A stretch of 64,000 bases of DNA from Clostridium aminobutyricum. Lineage in GTDB: Bacteria; Bacillota; Clostridia; Peptostreptococcales; Anaerovoracaceae. Within the stretch, counting starts at the first letter, position 1. Each line of letters opens with the position of its first letter. The notes below the pieces were generated by a model. The model ran no database searches. It had not been told where the DNA came from and was given only the letters and a program-made list of their open reading frames with translations. A program made the position numbers and the translations under genes. Below, piece by piece: positions 54,046 through 61,568 of the stretch. Location: contig NZ_JAFJZZ010000001.1 in the NCBI RefSeq assembly GCF_017255415.1, positions 186,001 to 250,000 of the forward strand. The letters are read 5' to 3'.

Positions 54046-54073
54046 TGAAACATTATATGATTTTATTAGTCTT
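54046..54073 (+). promoter_or_regulatory. Candidate ECF sigma promoter of the 152-residue secreted protein gene
   Basis: TGAAAC (54046-54051), 16 bases, AGTCTT (54068-54073), followed by AATATAGAAATTA. Boxes and spacing are identical with those at 49563-49590. Here no hairpin overlaps the -35, so the shared motif is not explained by a terminator. Confidence 0.6.
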
Positions 54074-54116
54074 TAATAATATAGAAATTAATATTTAATA
54101 AAAAAAGGAGAAAAAA

Positions 54117-54575
54117 ATGAAAAACAAAAAAAAATCTTTATTTATCATCGTATTGTTTATAATGTCTATGTTGATGATCCCCAATAGCATATTTACTACA
54201 GAATTTGTATTTGCTACATCATCTACTTCTGCTAATTCAACTTTAATTCATCCTATGAGTGTAGACACTAGTACATATTCATTTGTAAGATTATCTGCCA
54301 CAAAAGCACAGGCTACAGTAAAAGGTTACTCTTCTGGAGTAACTCCATTTATTAAACTAAAGATTACGCTGCAATCGGCTCCATTAAACTCTAGTACATA
54401 TACAAATGTAAGTTCCGTAAATTCTATAGAATATGAGGTATATGATGTGAATTTTATTTCAAAGACAAGTTCTTTTCCAGTCACTGCTGACAAAAACTAT
54501 AGAATAAAAATTGAGATTACTGATAAAGTAAATGGAAATCAAACTACGCAAACGTATTATTGCAAGCTTTCTTAA
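54117..54575 (+). CDS. Small secreted protein of unknown function
   Basis: A 152-residue protein with a clear signal peptide (basic MKNKKKS, hydrophobic core to about residue 25, cleavage probably near FVFATSS at about 33). The mature part is Ser/Thr-rich and seems to be one beta-sandwich domain (FVRLSATKAQATVKGYSSG, IKLKITLQSA, YRIKIEITDK, QTYYCKLS). I do not recognise it. AAAAAAGGAG precedes the ATG. The candidate ECF promoter suggests it belongs to the same regulon as the SLH protein at 49.6 kb. Confidence 0.75.
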   Translation: MKNKKKSLFIIVLFIMSMLMIPNSIFTTEFVFATSSTSANSTLIHPMSVDTSTYSFVRLSATKAQATVKGYSSGVTPFIKLKITLQSAPLNSSTYTNVSSVNSIEYEVYDVNFISKTSSFPVTADKNYRIKIEITDKVNGNQTTQTYYCKLS

Positions 54576-54722
54576 TAAAGGAAGAAAGAAGATGGGAAAT
54601 TGGAGCAGTAGTTTCTGTCTTACTTTTATCCATTATTTATTCTGTTTTGCATAAAGTAAGATATGTTGTATTTGGTTATCTTATTTTTATTTATTTTATT
54701 TTTAAAGGGGGAATGAGGCTCT

Positions 54723-55205
54723 ATGAATTTAATTTCTTATATAACCTTTCTAATGTTTTTATTTCCGTTGTTTTTAAAATGTTGTTATATGGAGGAAGAA
54801 AAAAAAGAAAGGTTTTTTTCAATAATAGGGAAAGTACAATATTTAGCCATATTTGTATTACTTGCAATAGCTGCTTTAAATATTGATAATGGAATAAATA
54901 CAATTAAAACGTCTTATTTTTACATCACTGTGGGTAGTTTTGCTACAGTATCAACGATTATTTTTTGTTTAAAGATAGATATTTGGATAAATAACTTTTT
55001 AAATAAATGTATTGGAAGTAACTTTGTTAAATTTATTTTTATAATAGCAAATGTATGTAATATAATAATTTTTATTATTTATGCGTTTTTGACTGAAAAT
55101 AAACATCCTTTACTTTTTAAACATTTATTCTTTATTTTAACAATAACACTCTCATTAAGCTTTGTTAGCGGAAAATATTTTCAAGAAAAAAATAGCATTC
55201 ATTGA
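54723..55205 (+). CDS. Integral membrane protein of unknown function
   Basis: A 160-residue protein with four to five membrane helices (about 4-22, 38-55, 65-85, 104-124 and 130-148) and few charged residues between them. I recognise no family. GGGGG lies 13 bases before the ATG, which is somewhat long. The coding sequence is very AT-rich, with many Ile, Phe and Asn codons. It follows the small secreted protein gene; the 147 bases between them contain another open, hydrophobic frame (54560-54886, TTG start) that I treat as unproven. The stop codon lies in the loop of a terminator. Confidence 0.65.
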   Translation: MNLISYITFLMFLFPLFLKCCYMEEEKKERFFSIIGKVQYLAIFVLLAIAALNIDNGINTIKTSYFYITVGSFATVSTIIFCLKIDIWINNFLNKCIGSNFVKFIFIIANVCNIIIFIIYAFLTENKHPLLFKHLFFILTITLSLSFVSGKYFQEKNSIH

Positions 55206-55216
55206 ATGCTATTTTT
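55188..55216. terminator. Bidirectional terminator between the membrane protein gene and the 113-residue protein gene
   Basis: AAAAATAGCATTCA pairs perfectly with TGAATGCTATTTTT around a single base. Confidence 0.9.
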
Positions 55217-55220
55217 CTTT

Positions 55221-55562
55221 TTAGTAAGGAACAACGCTAATACTGTCAATACTGTAGCCACTGACATATTCGCCAATTGATGGATTTAGCTTAGTAATAT
55301 ACTTCAATGTGACAGTTACGTTGAAACCGGAATTTCCAAAAGCAGTGTTAATTACTCCAATAAGTGCCACTGCTGCTGCAACCTGATTTACGATAGGGAT
55401 AAATTTAACGCTAGTTGCAGCAGTTACCTCTTTAACAACTATTTCTGCAAACTTTTTAATACCTTCACTACCTAGTTTATTAACAGCTGTCGGAACTGCT
55501 GTTCCCGCAATTAACTGACCATTTGTAACTTTAAATTTACATGTTTTTACTTCATTAGCCAT
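55221..55562 (-). CDS. Unknown 113-residue protein, candidate sigma-controlled effector
   Basis: A small protein without signal peptide that I do not recognise. Residues 54-75 form a hydrophobic stretch rich in Ala, Val and Ile (FIPIVNQVAAAVALIGVINTAF), which could insert in a membrane as in some bacteriocins. The C-terminal 38 residues look like beta strands (NVTVTLKYIT, YSIDSISVVPY). Its promoter and leader copy those of the 229-residue gene, and it ends at a bidirectional terminator. A role as released effector, or as structural or immunity component, is inferred only from this regulation. GAATGAGGTAAAAAAT precedes the ATG. Confidence 0.75.
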   Translation of the reverse strand: MANEVKTCKFKVTNGQLIAGTAVPTAVNKLGSEGIKKFAEIVVKEVTAATSVKFIPIVNQVAAAVALIGVINTAFGNSGFNVTVTLKYITKLNPSIGEYVSGYSIDSISVVPY

Positions 55563-55668
55563 ATTTTTTACCTCATTCTTTCTTAAATTTAATTGAGATT
55601 TAACAATTTGTTATCACGTGATATAAAGAAAAACGTAATACATTTTGATTTGTAAACCTCAAATTTTT
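55563..55668 (-). repeat. Conserved promoter-leader cassette, copy 2
   Basis: Strongly similar to 51434-51535. It contains GGTTTACA, CGTTTTTCTTTAT, the palindrome TATCACGTGATA and the same ribosome-binding region, in the same order and spacing. Confidence 0.85.
55629..55656 (-). promoter_or_regulatory. Candidate group V sigma promoter, 113-residue protein gene
   Basis: On the minus strand TTTACA (55656-55651), 16 bases, GTTTTT (55634-55629). Identical boxes and spacing to 51497-51524. Confidence 0.6.
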
Positions 55669-55751
55669 AGCTTTATCTAAAAAAAATAGCGCTAATAAAA
55701 ACAATCATAGGACTCAGTAAGAAAGAAGAGTTGTCTGCATTGCTGTTTCAT

Positions 55752-55780
55752 GCATGATATTTGCCGTATTTTACATACTA
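55752..55780 (+). promoter_or_regulatory. Candidate sigma-G (forespore) promoter of spoVAF
   Basis: GCATG (55752-55756), 17 bases, CATACTA (55774-55780), a good match to GHATR-N17/18-CATNHTA. It lies 37 bases before the gene, and the gene's germination role supports it. Confidence 0.6.
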
Positions 55781-55817
55781 ATAACAAGTAATTTATTAGA
55801 TAGAAACGGATGGGAAA

Positions 55818-57257
55818 ATGATGCAAGAAAAAAATTATTTGGCTGATACATTAAGGACAGCTTTACCGATAGGGGAAAGTTTCGACTTAATGGAGAGAAA
55901 GTTAATGATCGGCGGGCGTGATGTTTCCATGTTCTTCGTGGACGGCTTCGTAAATAATCAAGTGATGCCTATCGTGATCGGATATTTGCAGGATATTACA
56001 AAGGACAGCATACGGAAAGCGGAAAATGCAAAAGAGTTAATTCAGATGAGTGTCCCTTATTTGGCCGCTTCTACAGAATCAAAGCTGGATATGGTGTTGA
56101 AGCAAGTTTTTTCAGGGCTGATTGCTGTAGCAATTGCCGGATTTGATGAAGTTATAATGGTGGATGCCAGAGTTTATCCGACTAGGAGTGTATCAGAACC
56201 GTCGAAGGAAAAGAGCTTGAGAGGGGCAAAGGACGGATTCACCGAAGCTTTTATGATGAATATTGCGCTGATTCGCCGAAGAATTCGAGATCCTAAATTG
56301 ATCTTTGAAGCTCATGTTGTGGGAGAGCGTACTAAAACCGATGTTAGTTTGGTGTATATCAAAGGATTGGCCGATCAACAGCTAGTAAAAAATATATCGA
56401 CCAAATTAGATCAGATAAAAATAGCCTCTGTATCGGTAGGGGAGCAGACCATTGTGGAACAGCTGCTCCGCTTAGATAAAAGTAAAAAAAGTTTTTTAGG
56501 CTGGCTGAATCCTTTTCCAAAGGTTCGATACACTGAACGGCCGGACGTCGTTACTGCACATCTCGCGGAGGGGAAGGTTGCGATTATTGTAGATACAAGC
56601 CCTACGGTTATCTTGCTTCCAACTGGGATATTCGAGTTCTTACAGAACGCAGATGATTATTATTTCCCGGCCTTAACGGGGAACTTTTTCAGATTTCTTC
56701 GTACCTTTAATTTTATTGGAATTCTGTTCCTTACACCAGTTTTTTTATTGTTTGCAGAAAAACATATTCCGTCCTATGAGTTTATTAAGTTTTTTATTCC
56801 GTCAGGAGACTATGCGATTCCGGTATTTTGGCAGCTTATTCTTTTGGAGATCGCAATAGATGCGTTAAAGCTTGCTTCGCTCAGTACACCGGATTCCTTA
56901 GGGATGTCTTTATCTGTGATAGGGGCATTGATTCTTGGTGAATTTGCCGTATCCTGCGGATGGTTTATTCCGCAAACTATCCTTTGCATGGCAGTACTTG
57001 CTCTTGCGGGCTTTACGCAGCCAAGCATAGAATTGGGCTATGCCATGAAATTTATGAGGGTGCTTATGTTATTCGGAATAGAAATTGGTGGAATATGGGG
57101 GCCTATCGGAGCTATTTCCGGTGCCATCGTAGCATTGATTATTAATTTTATCTCTTTATCTACGGCGAAAACATTATCGGGAAATTCTTATCTCTATCCG
57201 CTCTTTCCGTTTGACAAGGAAGCGATGAGGCACTTGATTTTCCGAACAAAGCAATAA
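55818..57257 (+). CDS. spoVAF: SpoVAF / GerA-family spore germination protein
   Basis: A 479-residue spore inner-membrane protein of the GerA (GerAA/SpoVAF) family, related to the A subunits of nutrient germinant receptors. The hydrophilic N-terminal domain (about 1-290) is followed by five to six membrane helices. SFDLMERKLMIGGRDVSMFFVDGF at the start and NPFPKVRYTERPDVVTAHL before the membrane part are closest to SpoVAF in my memory. SpoVAF works with the SpoVA channel for dipicolinic acid and in germination. Here it is a single gene, without spoVA or gerB/C neighbours. A sigma-G-type promoter precedes it. Confidence 0.85.
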   Translation: MMQEKNYLADTLRTALPIGESFDLMERKLMIGGRDVSMFFVDGFVNNQVMPIVIGYLQDITKDSIRKAENAKELIQMSVPYLAASTESKLDMVLKQVFSGLIAVAIAGFDEVIMVDARVYPTRSVSEPSKEKSLRGAKDGFTEAFMMNIALIRRRIRDPKLIFEAHVVGERTKTDVSLVYIKGLADQQLVKNISTKLDQIKIASVSVGEQTIVEQLLRLDKSKKSFLGWLNPFPKVRYTERPDVVTAHLAEGKVAIIVDTSPTVILLPTGIFEFLQNADDYYFPALTGNFFRFLRTFNFIGILFLTPVFLLFAEKHIPSYEFIKFFIPSGDYAIPVFWQLILLEIAIDALKLASLSTPDSLGMSLSVIGALILGEFAVSCGWFIPQTILCMAVLALAGFTQPSIELGYAMKFMRVLMLFGIEIGGIWGPIGAISGAIVALIINFISLSTAKTLSGNSYLYPLFPFDKEAMRHLIFRTKQ

Positions 57258-57266
57258 AGACTAGTA

Positions 57267-57329
57267 AAAAACCACGAATCAATAAAGTAACTCTGCATTT
57301 TGAGAACACTTGATTGACGCGTGGTTTTT
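57267..57329 (+). terminator. Terminator after spoVAF
   Basis: AAAAAACCACG pairs with CGTGGTTTTT, with AATCAA/TTGATT inside and an unpaired middle. Confidence 0.7.
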
Positions 57330-57442
57330 CTTTGATGAAAATATATGGGAAGAACTATAATTTATATATTGAAAAATTTTACTTTAAGGCATATGATTTA
57401 CATATATTTCATCGGTATCATTTTTAATTAAAGAGGAAAATA

Positions 57443-58036
57443 ATGGACATACAAATTGAATTGAATATAATTTCTGATACCGATTTAAAGAATCAATGGG
57501 ATAATGAGATTAGTTTTAATATTGAATTAAGTAAAAATTCTTATAGAGTATGTGAAGTTATTTTTAAATACAATGATCTACTCGCAGGGACAGACTTAGA
57601 AAATATCATGGAAAAAAGCTATCAGTTCATAAAAGAGAAATATAACGATAAAACGAAATCATTTAAGTTTTATAGGATTATGCAAATTAATGATGGCGTG
57701 TTGTATTGTTATATAGTAGCCGAAAACTATAAACAGTTAAAAAAGGTGATTAGAAAATCATATAAAACAATATTAAATTATCAAACATATTTAAAATACC
57801 ACTATTTAAAATTCATGGAATCTCATAAAACAGCAATAAATAATATTTATTTAATTGAACCCCAAAAAATATTAAAAAAAGAAGAGCATAGACTTTTGTA
57901 TAATGTAATATCTATTTTAATTTCATTGGGTATTTTTCGTATTTATGATAAATTAATTTTTTTAATTTTAAGCTGTTTAATTATAATTGGTATTTTTATA
58001 TATTTAGACAGACTAGGTGGAATAAAAAGAGCGTAG
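57443..58036 (+). CDS. Unknown protein with C-terminal membrane helices
   Basis: A 197-residue protein that I do not recognise. Residues 1-140 are charged and soluble (DIQIELNIISDTDLKNQWDNEI, then many Lys and Tyr). The C-terminal 50 residues form two hydrophobic helices (LYNVISILISLGIF and LIFLILSCLIIIGIFIYL), so it is probably tail-anchored with the N-terminus in the cytoplasm. AAAGAGG precedes the ATG. Base composition is very AT-rich. TTTACA-N17-ATTTTT upstream weakly resembles the group V promoters but differs at the first -10 base. Its stop is within the following terminator. Confidence 0.6.
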   Translation: MDIQIELNIISDTDLKNQWDNEISFNIELSKNSYRVCEVIFKYNDLLAGTDLENIMEKSYQFIKEKYNDKTKSFKFYRIMQINDGVLYCYIVAENYKQLKKVIRKSYKTILNYQTYLKYHYLKFMESHKTAINNIYLIEPQKILKKEEHRLLYNVISILISLGIFRIYDKLIFLILSCLIIIGIFIYLDRLGGIKRA

Positions 58037-58053
58037 TTGATTACGCTCTTTTT
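58024..58053 (+). terminator. Terminator overlapping the end of the unknown 197-residue gene
   Basis: AAAAAGAGCG pairs with CGCTCTTTTT (58044-58053). Confidence 0.9.
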
Positions 58054-58112
58054 AATAGATCAATATGATTATTTTATAGATTATGTGGTCATTTCTTTAG
58101 AGGGTGGATAAC

Positions 58113-58868
58113 CTATTTTCTGTATGTATTATATACGTTTTTTATATAAGTAATACTGATGGGGCAAGTTTGATCTAGTTCGTTGAAGTATGCAGTCCAA
58201 TTCTTCTTGCTGGATTTCTCTATGGAAGATAGATGATTTACATTTAATAAATAGCTGCGATGGCACTGAACAAATGAATCAATGTGAATCATAGATTGCA
58301 GCGTTATCAGATTTGTATTTTTTAATTCAAATGCTCCTTTGGCAGTATATAATTTACAACACTTGTTTTGAACCTCTATGAACGCTACCTTTTGTATATA
58401 TACCTTAATATAGCCCTGAGAATGCTTGAAAACCAGGGGCTTATCTTTATTTTCCCTTTCCGAATTTTCCGATATAATGTTATCTAAATATAGGCCGAGC
58501 TTGCCTTGTACGTCAAGGTCGTCAATCGGTAGAGAGATGTAATTACGCTTTTTGTAAGACTGATAGGAAGATAATGGGGAAGAACCTATGAGGTCATAAC
58601 TAATTTTCGTAATAAAAATAATAGGCGTTTCTTCGTAGATATTTATTTTCCTTATTTCTGTTTCAAGTTTATATCCTCCGGACTCTTTTAAATTGACATC
58701 CACAAAGAAAAGATCGATTGCTTGTTTCGTATCTTTAATTATATTCAAGGCCTCACTTGCAGTAGTTGCATAAAATATGCATACGGCATTACCCGTACTG
58801 CGGATTATGTTGCGCGCGATCTTTTCCATATTCAATAAATCACTGCAACTTAGTAAAATTGTAATCAT
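58113..58868 (-). CDS. Atypical REC-LytTR response regulator
   Basis: A 251-residue regulator with an N-terminal receiver-like domain and a C-terminal LytTR DNA-binding domain (about 145-248: FKHSQGYIKVYIQKVAFIEVQNKCCKLYT, then SFVQCHRSYLLNVNHL). The probable phospho-acceptor Asp is in LFFVDVNLKESGG. The usual acidic pair at the N-terminus is replaced by SCSD, and the conserved Lys near residue 115 appears as ISLPID without Lys, so phosphorylation may be weak or absent. No sensor kinase gene is adjacent. It is divergent from the lysO/radical SAM operon and a candidate regulator of it. Confidence 0.85.
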   Translation of the reverse strand: MITILLSCSDLLNMEKIARNIIRSTGNAVCIFYATTASEALNIIKDTKQAIDLFFVDVNLKESGGYKLETEIRKINIYEETPIIFITKISYDLIGSSPLSSYQSYKKRNYISLPIDDLDVQGKLGLYLDNIISENSERENKDKPLVFKHSQGYIKVYIQKVAFIEVQNKCCKLYTAKGAFELKNTNLITLQSMIHIDSFVQCHRSYLLNVNHLSSIEKSSKKNWTAYFNELDQTCPISITYIKNVYNTYRK

Positions 58869-59006
58869 AAAAAATCCTTTTCTACAATAAATATGTTAAA
58901 TTATACCATATTCCTCTTCTGTTTTAAATTGATTTATTTATTTCTGCTTAATAATTTTTTCCAGAGTGCTTTTAGCGACGTATAGGACCTTTTAAGGAGC
59001 ACGATA

Positions 59007-59034
59007 TTGCATAAAAATATTTTTGCTCTATCAT
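59007..59034 (+). promoter_or_regulatory. Candidate promoter of the lysO operon
   Basis: TTGCAT (59007-59012), 16 bases, TATCAT (59029-59034). Transcription would start inside the palindrome that follows. Confidence 0.4.
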
Positions 59035-59036
59035 GA

Positions 59037-59058
59037 AAATATAAACATGTTTATATTT
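59037..59058. promoter_or_regulatory. Perfect 22-bp palindrome at the lysO operon start
   Basis: AAATATAAACA followed directly by its reverse complement, with no loop. It ends 15 bases before the lysO ATG and covers the expected transcript start, so it fits a protein operator better than a hairpin. Confidence 0.55.
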
Positions 59059-59073
59059 GAGAGGTGTAACTTT

Positions 59074-60027
59074 ATGACATTAATACCATTTGTATGTTTG
59101 TTTATCGGAAGCTTCATTGGTTTGAAAAAATCGAATGATAGTTTCTTAAAGGGGGTTGATAGAGTAACCACTTTCGTTTTAATCCTATTAATGCTGACTA
59201 TTGGCACAAACATAGGGGCAAATGATTCTGTCATGTATGAACTCGACACGATAGGTATAAATTGTGTAGTCATTGCTCTATGTGCTATTGTATTTAGCGT
59301 TTTAGGAGTCTGGATTATTGAGAAAACCATTCTACCATTGGAGAAAATTCAAAAGGAACTATCCCTAGATAACCTTGAATTGGATTATAAAGTGGATGCG
59401 GAAGCAGAAAAAGAGAAGAAAACATCGCCGTTAGTTTTTATCATGCCAGCCAGTATCGTTATTGGAATTATAATAGGCTTTTACATTCTCCCTAAGACGC
59501 ATATAAATATGTTGGATAATATACTCACCGGCACCTTGATTGTACTGTATGTAGGTGTGGGTATCAGTATAGGAAGCAATAAAGATGTATTAAAATATAT
59601 AAAAGTTGTTGGTCTCAGGGTTGTTTACATTTCAATAGCAATATTCCTTGGCAGTTTAATCGGTGGTTTCGTCTCAGGAATCATTATGGATATACCGTTT
59701 AGAGCCTCTGTTATTTCAGCAAGCGGCATGAGTTACTACAGTATCACAGGGGCCTATATGACAAAGGTATATGGAATAGAAATCGGCACCTACGGATTCA
59801 TGGTGAATGTGATGAGAGAATTCTTTACCGTGTTATTGCTGCCCATTCTGATTAAAATCAGTAAGGGCAGTCCCATTGCCGGAGGGGCGGCGGGAAACAT
59901 GGATACCATGCTCATGCCCGTCACTAAATTTGTCGGAGCCGAGCTGGGGCTTATCACGTTAATTACAGGTACCATATTGACTTTCGCAGTTCCGTTTATT
60001 CTGCCTATTCTACATAGTGTTCTCTAG
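59074..60027 (+). CDS. lysO: LysO-like (DUF340) amino-acid exporter
   Basis: A membrane protein of 317 residues with eight to nine helices. Two halves are visible: an N-terminal DUF340 part (FIGSFIGLKKSNDSF, TIGTNIGANDSV) and a C-terminal half (GVGISIGSNKDVL, FRASVISASGMSYYSITGAYMTKVYG, GGAAGNMDTMLMPVTKFVG). LysO of E. coli exports lysine and its toxic analogue thialysine. I start at ATG 59074 behind GAGAGGTG; the frame is open upstream without a ribosome-binding site. The radical SAM gene follows 29 bases later. Lysine export would fit the lysine-aminomutase-like gene of the same operon, but export of a product derived from lysine is equally possible. Confidence 0.86.
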   Translation: MTLIPFVCLFIGSFIGLKKSNDSFLKGVDRVTTFVLILLMLTIGTNIGANDSVMYELDTIGINCVVIALCAIVFSVLGVWIIEKTILPLEKIQKELSLDNLELDYKVDAEAEKEKKTSPLVFIMPASIVIGIIIGFYILPKTHINMLDNILTGTLIVLYVGVGISIGSNKDVLKYIKVVGLRVVYISIAIFLGSLIGGFVSGIIMDIPFRASVISASGMSYYSITGAYMTKVYGIEIGTYGFMVNVMREFFTVLLLPILIKISKGSPIAGGAAGNMDTMLMPVTKFVGAELGLITLITGTILTFAVPFILPILHSVL

Positions 60028-60056
60028 GGATTGTCAAGGGGCAAGGAGAACTTAAT

Positions 60057-61568
60057 ATGAGAAAGATACGTGAGATATTATTTAGTAAACAGGAGTTAGA
60101 CATCGCTTTAATACAACCCAACTTTTTAATGCCAATTTTGGAATCCGATCAAAATGAAATTGTTAGAGAATATTGGAAATCGATGAACAACAGCGAACCG
60201 TTAGGAGACACTCCGAACGAACCCAATCATGGACTTTTTAGTTTGGCGGCCTCATTACGCCAAGCCGGTCATTCCGTAGATGTACTAGATTTTCAAGCAT
60301 TTGATCGCTTCCTTAGAGAAACTGAAAATAGACTAATCACGCTGGAAGATATAAAAGCTTCTATAGCAATGAAACAGGCAAGATATTTTGGCATATCCAC
60401 CATAACTGTTGCATCAGAAAATGCCTTACATATAGCAAGGATAATCAAAGAGATACATCCGGACTCAAAAGTTATTTTTGGCGGCATGCATCCCACCCTA
60501 TATGGTGAACATTTTATAAAGCATGAAGAGGTTGACATTATTATCCCTGGCGAAGGAAACCAAGTTATAGTTGATATAGTAGAGACTTCTGGCAGCGAAA
60601 GTGAGCTCGCTAAAATTGACGGAATACTATTTAAGGATCATACCGGAAACGTTGTCGTAACTAAAAAACGGTCTTGCTGTCACATTGAATTAGATGAGTT
60701 GCCTTATCCGGCATACGATTTAATTTGTCAGGAATCATTGCCGTTAATGCCACGAATATTTTCCGTACGGGGGTGTCCTTTCAGTTGTGTCTTTTGCTCT
60801 TGCAACGCATTTTATAGCATTGCATATGATGATTATGTCGTGGGAGTCAGAGACCCTAAAAAAGTTGTTGATGAGATTGAACATCTGTATAATAACTATT
60901 CTATTAAGTTCTATTGCTTTGGTGATTTAACTTTCATGACAAACAAAAAACAATCCCACGAAATATGCAATGAACTCATCAAGAGAGGGTTAGGCCATAT
61001 TTCATGGTGGTGTCAAACGACAGTGGGCAGACTAAATTTAGACGATTTGCAGCTGATGAAGAAGGCGGGCTGTGTCCAAGTTGGATTGGGAGTGGAGAAC
61101 AGTTCTCAAGATGCATTGGATTTAGTTGGGAAACCTTTCGATTTTAGAAGCACAGAACAACAATGTAAATTAATAAGACAAGCTGGAATCGATCCGATAA
61201 CCTACTGGATGGTAGGCTTAGGTACGGAAAATTTCCAAACCTCTAAAAATATGATAGACCGAATTTGTTATTTTATTAGAAATGACTTAACGGAATTGTC
61301 ACATATAGGAGTACCTGTACCTTACCCTGGGTCGCTATTGTGGAATACACCTGAAAAATATGGCCTTGAAATTGTAAGTAAAGATTTTTCTAATTATTGG
61401 ATGAATTCCGATGAGTTGGGATATAGTTTGCCTGCTGTACGGACAAAGTATCTCTCCCGGGAGCATATTTACGCAATATGGCAATATGCATTGATTGCCA
61501 CGGCAGAAGAATATAAAAATAGAAGTTTACGGAGATTAAATAAGGGGGAATCAAACAATGAACAATAA
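60057..61568 (+). CDS. B12-binding-domain radical SAM enzyme, unknown substrate
   Basis: A 503-residue enzyme with a cobalamin-binding Rossmann domain at the N-terminus (DIALIQPNF, LFSLAASLRQAGHSVDVLDFQAF, GISTITVASENALHIARIIKE, VIFGGMHPTLYGE, DIIIPGEG) and a radical SAM domain (from about 225) with the cluster motif RGCPFSCVFCSC (CxxxCxxC) and GLGVENSSQDALDLVGK. Class B members often methylate unactivated carbons or rearrange rings, but the substrate cannot be told. It lies between the LysO-like exporter and the KamA-like gene, overlapping the latter by 11 bases. Together they look like one pathway. Confidence 0.9.
   Translation: MRKIREILFSKQELDIALIQPNFLMPILESDQNEIVREYWKSMNNSEPLGDTPNEPNHGLFSLAASLRQAGHSVDVLDFQAFDRFLRETENRLITLEDIKASIAMKQARYFGISTITVASENALHIARIIKEIHPDSKVIFGGMHPTLYGEHFIKHEEVDIIIPGEGNQVIVDIVETSGSESELAKIDGILFKDHTGNVVVTKKRSCCHIELDELPYPAYDLICQESLPLMPRIFSVRGCPFSCVFCSCNAFYSIAYDDYVVGVRDPKKVVDEIEHLYNNYSIKFYCFGDLTFMTNKKQSHEICNELIKRGLGHISWWCQTTVGRLNLDDLQLMKKAGCVQVGLGVENSSQDALDLVGKPFDFRSTEQQCKLIRQAGIDPITYWMVGLGTENFQTSKNMIDRICYFIRNDLTELSHIGVPVPYPGSLLWNTPEKYGLEIVSKDFSNYWMNSDELGYSLPAVRTKYLSREHIYAIWQYALIATAEEYKNRSLRRLNKGESNNEQ

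Noticed and set aside
57398-57425. Fourth group V sigma promoter before the 197-residue gene
   Set aside because: TTTACA-N17-ATTTTT is present, but the GG before the -35 and the G of the -10 are missing, and such AT-rich matches occur by chance.
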